A DNA stretch of 54,439 nt from Candidatus Gastranaerophilales bacterium (GCA_944324845.1 CALUXX010000009.1:1-54439), one strand, 5' to 3'; shown: positions 18,184 to 26,926, counted from the first letter of the stretch. Translations and numbers: made by a program. The notes: generated from the letters alone by a model not told the origin.

Positions 18184-18518
18184 TTATAATTTTTTAATTA
18201 CATTCTGCCAATATTCGTTTTTATATATTTGTTTTAATCCATTTGCATAAATCTTATTGGCTTCGTTGCCCTCATCAGTTATTAGCTTATTCAGATAATC
18301 AATCATTTTATTATATGTTTGTTTAACGGTTATGTTAATATTGCTGTCATTTTTATTGTTGAATAATTTTTCGAATAATAAAGCCTTAATATCCATTTTG
18401 CTTTGTTCAATTTGCATAACAATATCACTAGGGTTTTGAAGTACATTTGCAGTTGCTCTATCATATTTTATGCCTTGTAAGATTAACTGTTTTTATTATT
18501 CTCGTGTGATTTTGTCAT
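18184..18518 (-). pseudogene. Frameshifted unknown gene
   Basis: From the ATG at 18516-18518 the frame reads MTKSHENNKN and stops after 11 codons. Adding one base to the A5 tract (T5 on the plus strand, 18490-18494) joins it to an open frame reading KQLILQGIKYDRATANVLQN and on through 'PSDIVMQIEQSKMDIKALLFEKL' (given in short pieces: PSDIVMQIEQ, SKMDIKALLF) to the stop at 18184. An intact ATG ORF covers only the last 77 codons. Protein-like sequence continues upstream of 18518 without an ATG (NSWEKEID) to an in-frame stop, and in another frame out to about 18640, suggesting decay of a longer gene. Family unknown. Homopolymer slippage or an assembly error could also explain the break. Confidence 0.5.
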
Positions 18519-18798
18519 ATCTATTTCTTTTTCCCAAGAATTGATTTTGTTTATTTTATCTTAAAAGAAGGTATCAACCCCTGTGATTTTTGAAGTATTG
18601 TAAAATTTTTAACCAAAGTAGCAAAAATAAATTTTACACTTTTTATATTTCCTTATAACACTGAATAGTAGATATAAATGTCTTTCCCAGCCCAATAATT
18701 ATTTAAATCAGTTTTGTAGGTCTGATTTAAGAATTCAATGAAAATACTTTTTTATACACCCCTCTGCTTAACAAAAGAATTATATTAGGAATTTAATT
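18519..18798. other. 280-base spacer without an intact gene
   Basis: No intact ORF or tRNA. The part nearest 18518 to about 18640 can be read on the minus strand as short protein-like fragments in two frames, consistent with remains of the neighbouring pseudogene. The rest is AT-rich with no clear promoter or hairpin. Confidence 0.4.
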
Positions 18799-19215
18799 AT
18801 GAAAATTTTAGATAATGTACCCCAAAATAGTATAAACTTTACATCAATAGAATTAAAACCGGAAGAAAAAGAAAATTCTGACAGATTAATCGAAAGTCTT
18901 AGAACTTCAAAAAATAATGATAAGATTAAGACGGATTTGTTTGATATGTATGATGTACATATTCGAAAAGAAGCCTTTCAAAAGTTAAAAAATAAACGTT
19001 CACCAAGAGCTTTGATACAGCAAATGTATCTTAATTTCTATGAAGCATTAGATAATATAGAAACTCTTACGACACAAAAGTTGGTTGATATTTTAAATGC
19101 AACTAAAGCTGATAAGATCAGAAAAAATAGACCAAATCCTCAAGATAATATCGATTCAGCAGAAAATAAAAATGATAAATTCAGTCAATATAAGAAATAT
19201 TTTCATTTAAAGTAA
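18799..19215 (+). CDS. Small unknown protein with N-terminal motif
   Basis: A 138-residue protein. 'QNSINFTSIEL' (residues 9-19) fits the N-terminal motif of this region, with Ser in the Gly position. The middle 'FQKLKNKRSPRALIQQMY' and 'LNFYEALDNIETLTTQKL' are amphipathic helices; the tail is polar and Asn/Lys-rich. AGGA lies about 10 bases before the ATG. No signal peptide or membrane helix. The helical core faintly recalls sigma-factor-like or DNA-binding segments, but no specific domain can be claimed. Confidence 0.6.
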   Translation: MKILDNVPQNSINFTSIELKPEEKENSDRLIESLRTSKNNDKIKTDLFDMYDVHIRKEAFQKLKNKRSPRALIQQMYLNFYEALDNIETLTTQKLVDILNATKADKIRKNRPNPQDNIDSAENKNDKFSQYKKYFHLK

Positions 19216-19264
19216 TCAAGTAAAACTTTGCAAAGTTAATATCAAAAAGTTCCATAATAATAAG

Positions 19265-19327
19265 ATCCTGAAACGAGTTCAGGATGACCTTTTAGGTGTT
19301 TATATTTCAAGTAATGCTTGAAATATA
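19265..19327. repeat. Two adjacent inverted repeats in a spacer
   Basis: ATCCTGAA/TTCAGGAT (19265-19285, 5-base loop) is followed closely by TATATTTCAAG/CTTGAAATATA (19301-19327, 5-base loop, 11 perfect pairs). They lie in the 233-base spacer between 19215 and 19449. The first could end transcription of the 18799 gene; the second has no T-tract and may be an operator or RNA element. Confidence 0.4.
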
Positions 19328-19448
19328 TTTGCTGAATGATGCAATGTTACAAAGTGTAAATATTTGCTCAAATAAAGTCAATATCCTAGCATATTTTATT
19401 TTTAATAAAATGTTAGTATTGTAGATGTAAAATAGAAGGAAAACTGTA

Positions 19449-19700
19449 ATGTCAAAAGTATTGAATTCTCAAACTTTTAATAAATTAAATGCTCCATTTA
19501 AAGGTGCTCCAAATCAATGCCGTAAACTTTCTGCAGAAGAAAAGAAGATGTTAAACGAGTATATGAGAAAAGCATTATTACAATCTTATAAAGACAGTAA
19601 TAAATTTGAATTTTTTCAGAAATATCTGCTTCCAATTTATAAAAAAGTTGCAGATGTCAGCGTAAAAATTGAAAAAATTTTTCATAAAGTTTTAAAATAA
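19449..19700 (+). CDS. Small unknown protein with N-terminal motif
   Basis: An 83-residue protein, GGA about 8 bases upstream of the ATG. 'KLNAPFKGAPNQ' (residues 13-24) is a clear F-K-G instance of the N-terminal motif. The rest is one or two amphipathic Lys/Glu/Tyr-rich helices ('EEKKMLNEYMRKALLQ', 'FFQKYLLPIYKKVADV') with no cysteine pair, signal peptide or membrane segment. Family unknown; possibly a truncated member of a larger group. Confidence 0.55.
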   Translation: MSKVLNSQTFNKLNAPFKGAPNQCRKLSAEEKKMLNEYMRKALLQSYKDSNKFEFFQKYLLPIYKKVADVSVKIEKIFHKVLK

Positions 19701-19712
19701 ATCAAAAAAAAA

Positions 19713-19799
19713 CAGAGAGGATGGGATTCGAACCCACGGTGAAGTTACCCTCACACAACCTTTCCAAGATTGCACCTTAAGCCGCTCGGACACCTCTCT
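19713..19799 (-). tRNA. tRNA-Ser (anticodon GGA)
   Basis: On the minus strand, acceptor AGAGAGG pairs with CCTCTCT and is followed by discriminator G. The D-arm starts TCCGAGCGG, the anticodon stem CAATC/GGTTG encloses loop TTGGAAA (anticodon GGA), then a long class II variable arm and T-arm GGTTCGAATCC. CCA is not encoded. Confidence 0.95.
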
Positions 19800-19985
19800 T
19801 TGTTTCTATCTTATTCCATTCTACTAAAAGATTTTCTTATTGTAAATATATTTATTATTATTTTTTCAACTACCCGATTATTTATGTTTTTATTTGAAAT
19901 TTAATCAAAATTATTTAAGGCATAAAAGTATTGTGAATGATTTTGAAATTATTTATCCTATAAATGTTTTTTACAAGGGGGAGAA

Positions 19986-20546
19986 ATGTCAAAGTTTGCA
20001 ATACAAATTGTTAAAGAGTCAGGTGTGGATGTTGATAAGTTATTAGAACTTCTTATATCGGGTGCAACTTCTGAAATTTCTACTTATTATCATTATGATT
20101 TGTTATGTAGAAATCTTTCTGATTGTGAGGGTGAAGATTTGTATGCACTTGTCGAAATTGCCAAATTGGAAGACAAAAATCATTATGATGCTTTGACGAC
20201 AAGAATTTATGAACTTGGTGGAGAGCTTCCTCAAGATTTGACTAAGTGTGGATATCTGACTGAAGGTGATTTGGTTGATGGGGTTGTTAATCCTATTGAT
20301 ATATTGAAAATTTTGAGAGAAACAGAGGCTTGTGCTATGGAAGGTTACAATGAAATTTGTAAAATGACTTATAGCAAAGATTTTAGAACTTATGATTTGG
20401 CGTTGGCTATATTGCATGAAAAAACAGAACATGAAAGTTGGTTTTCGGGGTTTTTAGATGGCGAACCAACTGAACAATATATTCGTCAAGGTGTAACATC
20501 TCCATTTGTTAGAAAATTTTTGAATAATGGCGATATAATAGAATAA
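19986..20546 (+). CDS. Ferritin-like di-iron protein (Dps/bacterioferritin type)
   Basis: A 186-residue, mostly helical protein with a strong GGGGGAG site before the ATG. Expected iron ligands are in register on four helices: E30 (in ATSEISTYYHY), E62 and H66 (LEDKNHYD), E114/E119 (TEACAMEGYNE), and E145/H149 (LHEKTEHESW). The pairs E..H and E..EH are the ferritin-like signature. Family members store iron or detoxify peroxide in the cytoplasm. A cysteine (C88) sits in the loop 'LTKCGYLTEG'. It is a single-gene unit between the two tRNAs. Whether it forms 12- or 24-mers cannot be told from sequence. Confidence 0.8.
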   Translation: MSKFAIQIVKESGVDVDKLLELLISGATSEISTYYHYDLLCRNLSDCEGEDLYALVEIAKLEDKNHYDALTTRIYELGGELPQDLTKCGYLTEGDLVDGVVNPIDILKILRETEACAMEGYNEICKMTYSKDFRTYDLALAILHEKTEHESWFSGFLDGEPTEQYIRQGVTSPFVRKFLNNGDIIE

Positions 20547-20573
20547 ATTTCTAATTGCTGCTGGACTTAAATT

Positions 20574-20601
20574 TTGCCGTGTGTTAGACTAGCAATATAA
20601 A
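20574..20601 (+). promoter_or_regulatory. Candidate promoter of tRNA-Arg
   Basis: TTGCCG (20574-20579) and TATAAA (20596-20601) have a 16-base spacer, with the mature tRNA starting 24 bases after the -10. Confidence 0.5.
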
Positions 20602-20624
20602 AAATATTGAAAATAAAGACAGAT

Positions 20625-20698
20625 GGCTTCGTAGCTCAGCAGGATAGAGCAGTGGTTTCCTAAACCAAAGATCGCGCGTTCGAATCGCGCCGGGGCCA
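20625..20698 (+). tRNA. tRNA-Arg (anticodon CCT)
   Basis: Acceptor GGCTTCG pairs with CGGGGCC (two G-U pairs), then discriminator A. D-arm GCTCAGCAGGATAGAGC, anticodon loop TTCCTAA with anticodon CCT, T-arm GCGCG TTCGAAT CGCGC. Length 74; CCA is not encoded. Confidence 0.95.
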
Positions 20699-20745
20699 TT
20701 TTTTGTTGGGTAATTATTATTAAATAAATATATAGGCAGCGATGA

Positions 20746-20778
20746 GAACGCCAACTTGCGTTCGAGCGAAAACGAGCT
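20746..20778. repeat. GC-rich palindromic block downstream of tRNA-Arg
   Basis: A hairpin GAACGC/GCGTTC (20746-20763) is followed by GAGCGAAAACGAGC (20764-20777) in otherwise AT-rich DNA. The second part resembles GAGCGAAGTGAGC inside rsmE (22841-22853), so the two may belong to one repeat family. It may also act as a terminator region for the tRNA. Confidence 0.4.
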
Positions 20779-20810
20779 GAGGCTGGAGCAATTTTACATA
20801 AAAAGGATAA

Positions 20811-22220
20811 TTATTTTATCTTTTTTACAAATTCTATGGCTTCTTCTTTTGTTGTTATATCACCTGATATTTGAGCTTCTTTCAAGGTGTCCAGTATTTC
20901 ACCCAATTTTGGTGATGGTGTTATATTTAAGATTTTCATAATATCGTTTCCATCAAGAAGTTTTGGTAGTGGTTTTAGTGTCTTTTGGGTTTCGATACAG
21001 AAATTCATCAAGTTATTCAGTGAATTTATATTTTCAGAAACAATTTCTTCTGTAATTTCAGGTCCTAATGCTGATAATCTATCTGCTTGAGCGATTAGGA
21101 TATTATCAATGGCATTATCTTCAGATTTTCTTAGGTATCTCATAAGGGTTTTGTCGTTTCTATCAGGAGCTGAAACTACTGCTGTCGGGTACATGTGTTT
21201 TTTTATAATATATGAGATATACTCAATTTGTTTATTAGAAAAACATAGTTTTTTTAGCATAGGAATAGCGATTTTTGCGCCTTCAGAATCGTGTTTGATA
21301 AATCTATGTCGTTTAGTATCTTCTTCTATTGTCCAAGTTGAAGGTTTTCCTATGTCGTGTAGAAAACAGGCCAGTTTCAGGTGTGCAATTCTTGAAAATC
21401 CGCCAAAATCTATTTTATCCATGTGGGTTTTAACTTCGGGAGAGGAATTTTCGTATAGAATTTGAACTTGTTTTACTGTTTCAATACTGTGGTTGAAAAG
21501 GTCTAGGTGGTGATGTTGATTTGGGGGAACTTGTTTTAATTCTTTTACTATTTGAAATATTTTTTCTAACAAGCCTGCTTTATCCATAAGCAAAAGACTT
21601 TCGGCACAATATTTACCGCTAAAAAGTTTCATCAATTCATATTCTATACGTTCTTTTGCGGGTTTATTTATGAGTTGTGCGTGTTTTAAGACGATTTTAA
21701 AAAGGCTTTCAGTTGGTTCAAACCCAAGTAGAGAGTAAAATCTAAATACACGAAGAAGTCTTAGCGGATCATCGGTAAAATTTTCTTCTGTAATTTCGCA
21801 CAGAACTTTGTTGTTCAAATCTTGTATATATTCTTGGCAAATTTGCGGAATTTCTCCTGTTTTTATATTTATTGCAATAGCATTTATTGTCAAATCACGT
21901 CTTTTTATGTCGTTTTCGAGAGAATTTTCGACAGGGTTTGTAATATCTAAATAATTTATTTTATCAGGTAAAACGACTCTATATATTTTATTTTCTTCAT
22001 CAAGCGGGATGAATTTTCCGTCAAAAAATTGGGCAACTTTTTTTGCGAAAATTCCGGCATCTTCATCTGTGATTATCAAATCTTTATCATAGGAGTTTTG
22101 CCCAAGTAAATAATCACGAGTGCTTCCGCCGACAAGGTAGATTTCATTATCAAAAAAACTTGCGATATTATTTAATATGGCATCATTTTTTATATTATTT
22201 GTCAAAGTTTGAATATTCAT
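20811..22220 (-). CDS. cca: CCA tRNA nucleotidyltransferase with HD domain
   Basis: 469 residues. The N-terminal class II nucleotidyltransferase domain has 'YLVGGSTRDYLLG' (28-40) and the metal-binding D45-K-D47, then 'NDIKRRDLTINAIA' with the RRD motif. A neck domain and an HD phosphohydrolase-type domain follow ('ACFLHDIGKPSTW'). The enzyme adds or repairs the CCA end of tRNAs, which is needed here because neither tRNA in the window encodes it. It could instead be a poly(A) polymerase or an A-adding paralog; the motifs alone do not separate these. The start overlaps the rsmE 3' end by 26 bases, so the two are translationally linked, in the order rqcH-rsmE-cca. Confidence 0.85.
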   Translation of the reverse strand: MNIQTLTNNIKNDAILNNIASFFDNEIYLVGGSTRDYLLGQNSYDKDLIITDEDAGIFAKKVAQFFDGKFIPLDEENKIYRVVLPDKINYLDITNPVENSLENDIKRRDLTINAIAINIKTGEIPQICQEYIQDLNNKVLCEITEENFTDDPLRLLRVFRFYSLLGFEPTESLFKIVLKHAQLINKPAKERIEYELMKLFSGKYCAESLLLMDKAGLLEKIFQIVKELKQVPPNQHHHLDLFNHSIETVKQVQILYENSSPEVKTHMDKIDFGGFSRIAHLKLACFLHDIGKPSTWTIEEDTKRHRFIKHDSEGAKIAIPMLKKLCFSNKQIEYISYIIKKHMYPTAVVSAPDRNDKTLMRYLRKSEDNAIDNILIAQADRLSALGPEITEEIVSENINSLNNLMNFCIETQKTLKPLPKLLDGNDIMKILNITPSPKLGEILDTLKEAQISGDITTKEEAIEFVKKIK

Positions 22221-22938
22221 AAATTATATTACCTAATCCAACAATAGTTGCACTTTCTGCTCTAAGGATAAGATTTCCAAGTGTTAGCATTTCAAGATTT
22301 TTTAATTTAAAATAATCAAATTCTTCTTGTGAAAATCCGCCTTCCGGTCCTATAAGAACAAGAACTTTGTCATTCTTTTGTATTGGAGATTTTTTGAACA
22401 TATCTCTTATTGTTTTATCTGCAATTCTTTCGCAAAATACAATAATTTTGTCAAAAGCTTCGTTTTCTAACAATTTTTGAATTGTTGTTGCTTCATAGCA
22501 TTGAGGAATATTTGAACGTTCACATTGTTTAGATGATTCGTACATAATTTTTTGCCACTTAGGAATTTTCTTATCTACAACAGAACGGTTTAGTGCGCAG
22601 TTATCTGTTATGATGGGGTAAACTCCTGTTACTCCAAGTTCTGTTGCTTTTTCAATCAATAAATTTTGGGCATCTGATCTTAGCGGACTTTGTGCTAAAT
22701 AAAGTTCAAATTCTAAATATCTTTGTGATGGGTATGATTTTTCGATTTTTGCTTGAATTTTATTTCCCGTAATTTCAGAGATTATTGTTTCGTATTGAAT
22801 TTGGTTTTCATCTATGAGCAGTAATCTTTCACCGGCGCGCGAGCGAAGTGAGCGCGCTATATGTTGATAATTCTCTTTGTCTGTTATTTCTATTGTTTTA
22901 TCGTTTATTTGTTTTGAATTGATGAAAAAATGTGGCAT
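22195..22938 (-). CDS. rsmE: 16S rRNA (uracil-1498-N3)-methyltransferase RsmE
   Basis: A 247-residue SPOUT methyltransferase. The N-terminal PUA-like part has 'IARSLRSRAGERLLLID'; the C-terminal knot has 'VLIGPEGGFSQEEFDYF' and 'LGNLILRAESATIVGLG', the SAM-binding signature of RsmE. It methylates U1498 of 16S rRNA in the 30S subunit. The codons for 'ARSLRSRAG' lie in a GC-rich palindrome (22834-22857) unlike the surrounding AT-rich gene. The gene sits 56 bases after rqcH and overlaps cca. Confidence 0.9.
   Translation of the reverse strand: MPHFFINSKQINDKTIEITDKENYQHIARSLRSRAGERLLLIDENQIQYETIISEITGNKIQAKIEKSYPSQRYLEFELYLAQSPLRSDAQNLLIEKATELGVTGVYPIITDNCALNRSVVDKKIPKWQKIMYESSKQCERSNIPQCYEATTIQKLLENEAFDKIIVFCERIADKTIRDMFKKSPIQKNDKVLVLIGPEGGFSQEEFDYFKLKNLEMLTLGNLILRAESATIVGLGNIIYEYSNFDK
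22835..22857. repeat. GC-rich palindrome inside the rsmE reading frame
   Basis: GCGCGC at 22835-22840 and again at 22852-22857 flank GAGCGAAGTGA, forming a strong hairpin within a gene that is otherwise about one third G+C. The reading frame is kept. The inner GAGCGAA..GAGC resembles 20764-20777. Confidence 0.45.
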
Positions 22939-22994
22939 ATTTTACCTCTTTTTTATTGATTTTAGCACAAAGGTTTTATATATGCTTTTGGGGG

Positions 22995-24599
22995 TTAATC
23001 CAAAACTATTTCTTTTTCGTTTCTATATGTCACATAGCCTAAGTTTGCGCCAGGTGGTTTCCGCAAATACTTTCTTTTGGTATAAATTACGCCAATTTTT
23101 GAGGAATTTTTTGCACTGGAATATTCTTTTGCTAATTTGGCACATTTTAAAATTAGTTCATCTGTTATTTCTTGAGTTTTTAAAAGTACATGTGAGCCTG
23201 CGCAGTTATGTACGTGGAACCATAAATCATCTTCATCTGCTAATTTTGATATTATATAGTCATTTTGTTTGTTATTTTTGCCTATGTAGATAGTTGTTGT
23301 ATCGTTAGGCGTAAGTTTTAGAATTTCTGATATTTGAATTTTGGATTTCTTTTTATGTTGAATTTCTTCTTCTATTATTTCGTCTTTTATTTCCAGCAAG
23401 TCATTAATATTTTGTGCTGAATTTATTGAGTATAGTATTTGTTCAAAGTATGTTTTATTTGCCTTGTATTCTTCTATAAGTTCTGTAAGTTTTGTTTTTG
23501 AGGCTTTTGATTTGTTGTAAAGTTTATAAAACTCGTTTGCATTATCTTTTATTGTTTTAAGTTTATCCAGTGAAATTTGAATTTGTTTATTATTTTCGTA
23601 GTCGTATACTGAAACGTTTTCGCTATAGTCTTTTAGCTGGTAAAGGTTTGCCATTAGCAAATCTCCGTATAATCTGTATTTATCAGAATCAGAATCGGAA
23701 ATTAATTTGTATTCCATTTGTTTAAGAGTTTTGCTAACTTTTTTTAGTTTCTTTGAAATTATTGAATGATAGTGCGTTTTTAGTGTTTCATATTTATTTA
23801 ATCCAATGTAGTGCGCATAATAATCATCAATCATTTCATTGACGGTGCTATATTTAATGGTATTGTTTTGGGGTAAAAGATTTTCAAATAATGAATAAGT
23901 TTTAAAATCTTTGGTTATGCAAGGAGATATGTTTTTAAGTTGAATATAATTTTTTATTTGCTCCAATGGCGTTGCTTGACACTGGTTTTCAAAATTTTTT
24001 GAAATCATATAGAAATCATCCGATAATCTTGAATAATCTATTTCGCCATTGTATGTTAAAATATTAGTTTTTTGCTGTTTGGGAGGATAAATGTATGGTA
24101 GGGAGCCGTATATTTCGCGTTCTCGACTTTTTTCAGCTCCGACATTATGCGCACAACCTATTATTATATTTGTGTCGTAGTTGTATAAAATAACGTTTGA
24201 ATGTTTTCCCATAAATTCAAATGCCAGACATAAATATATGTTATCCCCCAGTTCGTTGTATGATTCAATGTAAAATTCAAGTATCCTTTCATTTTCGGGT
24301 TGATTAACTTTTGCTATTTTTGAATTCTCTAAATATTTTCTTAATAGCATACAAAACATTGGAGGTTTTTGCGGAATTTCCAGTTGTCGTTTTTCGTAGT
24401 TTGTCTTACTCAAAAAACAGGCATGGTAAAATTGAGGGTTTATATTTACGTAAAATTGCTTGGTTTCTCCGTTGTTTCTCAATGAAAATATAAATTCCCG
24501 TCTTGTCGGCTGTTGAATTTTAGATATTCTTGCCCCGTCAATAAAACCTTCTAATTCAGTGTTTAGGGCTTTTAGTGTTAAGGCATCAAATGTAATCAT
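22995..24599 (-). CDS. rqcH: NFACT-family ribosome quality control protein RqcH
   Basis: 534 residues with the full NFACT layout: NFACT-N (about 1-220, 'MITFDALTLKALNTEL'), a helix-hairpin-helix/coiled-coil middle (about 270-410) and a C-terminal NFACT-R domain with 'DDLWFHVHNCAGSHVLL', 'LAKEYSSAKNSSKIGV' and 'KPPGANLGYVTY'. RqcH binds peptidyl-tRNA-blocked 50S subunits and directs alanine tailing of stalled chains for degradation. The D-R pair usual in the NFACT-N domain appears here as E104-R105 in 'PENERILEF', if aligned correctly, a conservative change. It was formerly annotated as a fibronectin-binding protein. It heads the rqcH-rsmE-cca group. Confidence 0.88.
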   Translation of the reverse strand: MITFDALTLKALNTELEGFIDGARISKIQQPTRREFIFSLRNNGETKQFYVNINPQFYHACFLSKTNYEKRQLEIPQKPPMFCMLLRKYLENSKIAKVNQPENERILEFYIESYNELGDNIYLCLAFEFMGKHSNVILYNYDTNIIIGCAHNVGAEKSREREIYGSLPYIYPPKQQKTNILTYNGEIDYSRLSDDFYMISKNFENQCQATPLEQIKNYIQLKNISPCITKDFKTYSLFENLLPQNNTIKYSTVNEMIDDYYAHYIGLNKYETLKTHYHSIISKKLKKVSKTLKQMEYKLISDSDSDKYRLYGDLLMANLYQLKDYSENVSVYDYENNKQIQISLDKLKTIKDNANEFYKLYNKSKASKTKLTELIEEYKANKTYFEQILYSINSAQNINDLLEIKDEIIEEEIQHKKKSKIQISEILKLTPNDTTTIYIGKNNKQNDYIISKLADEDDLWFHVHNCAGSHVLLKTQEITDELILKCAKLAKEYSSAKNSSKIGVIYTKRKYLRKPPGANLGYVTYRNEKEIVLD

Positions 24600-24630
24600 T
24601 GCTCTTTCATATTACTAGAAAATTGATATA

Positions 24631-24659
24631 TTGTCTATTTTTGATTTCTATGTTATTCT
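24631..24659 (+). promoter_or_regulatory. Candidate promoter for the 24689 gene
   Basis: TTGTCT (24631-24636) and TATTCT (24654-24659) with a 17-base spacer, 30 bases before the start, in the divergent gap with rqcH. Confidence 0.4.
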
Positions 24660-24688
24660 TGTAGAAAAAAGAGGAGAATGATTAAGAG

Positions 24689-25006
24689 ATGGAAGAAAAC
24701 AACGAACAACAAATAGTGGAAAATGGAAGATTAATTCTGGGTAATTCGGTTTACGTAATGATTACAACCAGAGATTATGTCGTAAAAGGTAATCTTTGTT
24801 TACCTGTAAATACAGGTGCAGCCAATCCTACTCCGGAAAACTTGTTATTCTATGTATTAAATTGCGGTAATATGTTTATTACTTTGAGAAACTGTGTAAT
24901 TACAACAAAAGATACTATTGAATATATTCCGGAAAGAGTTGATTGTTACAATATTAACCTTAATATTGTTGAGTCTTGCCGTATTATTGAAGATGAAGTT
25001 CGTTAA
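24689..25006 (+). CDS. Small unknown protein
   Basis: A 105-residue soluble, strand-rich protein ('RLILGNSVYVMITTRDY', 'NMFITLRNCVITTKD', 'YNINLNIVESCRIIE'). It has four cysteines but no C-x-x-C pair, no signal peptide and no membrane segment. AGGAG lies 12 bases before the ATG, slightly far. It precedes aspS by 84 bases and may be co-transcribed. The alternating beta pattern would suit a small barrel (for example Sm- or PilZ-like), but there is no motif to support a specific family. Confidence 0.6.
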   Translation: MEENNEQQIVENGRLILGNSVYVMITTRDYVVKGNLCLPVNTGAANPTPENLLFYVLNCGNMFITLRNCVITTKDTIEYIPERVDCYNINLNIVESCRIIEDEVR

Positions 25007-25090
25007 TTATAAAAAATCTTTCCGTGATTTTTCAAAGTGTTTTTGCTAATATAATGTTGAAAATATAAATAGATATAAAGGAAACAAAAA

Positions 25091-26872
25091 ATGATTAAAA
25101 GCAGATTCAAAGATCATGAATGCGGAAAGTTAAACCTGCAAAATATTGGTGAAGAAGTTACTTTGTCAGGTTGGGTTTCTTGTATTCGTGATTTAGGCGG
25201 TATTTTATTTGTCGAATTAAGAGACAGAAGCGGATTTTTCCAAATAGTTGCTAATCCGCAAATTAATCCACAGATTCACAAAGTTTTAGAACATGTTAGA
25301 TCAGAATATGTTATTAAAGTTTCAGGTAAAGTTTCCAAACGCCCTGAAGAAACTTATAACGAAAAATATCCTACAGGTCAGGTCGAAATGTATCCTGATT
25401 CTATAGAAGTTCTTTCAGAAGCAAAAGTTTTACCTTTTGTTTTGGATGATAATAATGTTTCTGAAGACATCAGATTGAAATACAGATATCTTGATTTAAG
25501 ACGTGAACCAATGTTATCAAAACTTGTTATGCGTCATAATATTGTTCAAGCAATTCGTAATTATATGAATAATTTGGATTTTCTGGAAGTTGAAACTCCA
25601 ATATTAATCAAAACAACTCCTGAAGGTGCAAGAGATTATTTGGTTCCATCAAGAGTTCAAGAAGGTAAATTTTATGCTCTTCCTCAATCTCCTCAAATTT
25701 TCAAACAGTTATTGATGGTTGGTGGTATTGAAAGATATTATCAAATCGCAAAATGTTTCAGAGATGAAGATTTAAGAGCAGACAGACAACCGGAATTCAC
25801 TCAAGTTGATATCGAAATGTCATTTGTAGAACAACAAGATGTTATAAGAGTTGTTGAAGGTCTTATTGTTGATGCGTTTAAAGCTGCAGGGGTTGAAATT
25901 AAACCTCCGTTTATTCAAATGCCTTGGCAAGAAGCTATGGATAGATTTGGTTCAGATAAGCCTGATACCAGATTTGGTCTTGAATTGTTCGATATAGGTG
26001 ATATTATTCTTCAATCTGAGTTCCAAATTGTTAAGAATACTTTGGAAAATGGTGGTATCGTTCGTGGTATAAGAATTCCTGGCGGTGCTAAGTATTCAAG
26101 AAAAGAAATTGATGATATTACCAAATTGGCAGTTTCATTTGGTGCCAAAGCACTTGCTAATATTATTTATAATGAAGATGGAACAGCTAAATCTCCTGTA
26201 TTGAAATTTGTTACAGAAGAACAAGCAAAACAAATTCAAGACAGAGCCGGTGCTCAACCTGGTGATATTATATTCTTCGTAGCTGATAAACCTAAATTGG
26301 TTTATGATGTTATGGGTAGATTAAGATTACATTTTGGCAAATCTTTGAATTTGATTGACGAAAGCAAACATAATTTGTTATGGGTAGTTGATTTCCCTAT
26401 GTTTGAATGGTCAGATGAAGAAGGTAGATTTATGGCAATGCACCATCCGTTCACTTCTCCTAATTTGGAAGATTTGGATAAACTTGATTCAGGTGATTTG
26501 GGTAATGTTAAATCTATCGCTTATGATATCGTTTATAACGGAACTGAATTGGGTGGCGGATCTGTTAGAATTCACTCTCCTGAAGTTCAGAAGAAAATCT
26601 TTAAGGCTTTAGGTTTAACAGAAGAAGAAGCAACTGAAAAATTCGGATTTATGGTTAACGCATTGCAGTATGGAACACCTCCTCATGCTGGTTTAGCAAT
26701 CGGTTTGGATAGACTTGTCGCATTACTTGCCAGAACAGATTCTATTCGTGATGTTATTGCATTCCCTAAAAATGCCGGTGCAAAATGCTTGATGAGTGAT
26801 GCTCCTGGTATTGCTTCTGCTCAGCAGTTGAGAGAATTGCACATTAAAAGTACCGCTAATTTAGGAAAATAA
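25091..26872 (+). CDS. aspS: Aspartyl-tRNA synthetase
   Basis: 593 residues, normal for the bacterial type. An N-terminal OB-fold anticodon-binding domain ('VTLSGWVSCIRDLGGI') is followed by the class II catalytic core: motif 2 'FRDEDLRADRQPEFTQVDIE' and motif 3 'AGLAIGLDRLVALL', with the bacterial GAD insertion between (about 290-420). It charges tRNA-Asp in the cytosol. AAGGAA precedes the ATG. Whether it also charges tRNA-Asn (non-discriminating form) depends on whether the genome has AsnRS or GatCAB, which the window does not show. Confidence 0.95.
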   Translation: MIKSRFKDHECGKLNLQNIGEEVTLSGWVSCIRDLGGILFVELRDRSGFFQIVANPQINPQIHKVLEHVRSEYVIKVSGKVSKRPEETYNEKYPTGQVEMYPDSIEVLSEAKVLPFVLDDNNVSEDIRLKYRYLDLRREPMLSKLVMRHNIVQAIRNYMNNLDFLEVETPILIKTTPEGARDYLVPSRVQEGKFYALPQSPQIFKQLLMVGGIERYYQIAKCFRDEDLRADRQPEFTQVDIEMSFVEQQDVIRVVEGLIVDAFKAAGVEIKPPFIQMPWQEAMDRFGSDKPDTRFGLELFDIGDIILQSEFQIVKNTLENGGIVRGIRIPGGAKYSRKEIDDITKLAVSFGAKALANIIYNEDGTAKSPVLKFVTEEQAKQIQDRAGAQPGDIIFFVADKPKLVYDVMGRLRLHFGKSLNLIDESKHNLLWVVDFPMFEWSDEEGRFMAMHHPFTSPNLEDLDKLDSGDLGNVKSIAYDIVYNGTELGGGSVRIHSPEVQKKIFKALGLTEEEATEKFGFMVNALQYGTPPHAGLAIGLDRLVALLARTDSIRDVIAFPKNAGAKCLMSDAPGIASAQQLRELHIKSTANLGK

Positions 26873-26896
26873 GGGTTACTTTATAAATAAAATAAT

Positions 26897-26926
26897 AAAA
26901 AGCCCCACATTGTATGGGGCTTTTTT
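26897..26926 (+). terminator. Terminator of aspS
   Basis: AAAAGCCCCA/TGGGGCTTTT hairpin with a 7-base loop and a run of six T, just after aspS and before the DUF3137 gene. Confidence 0.9.
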
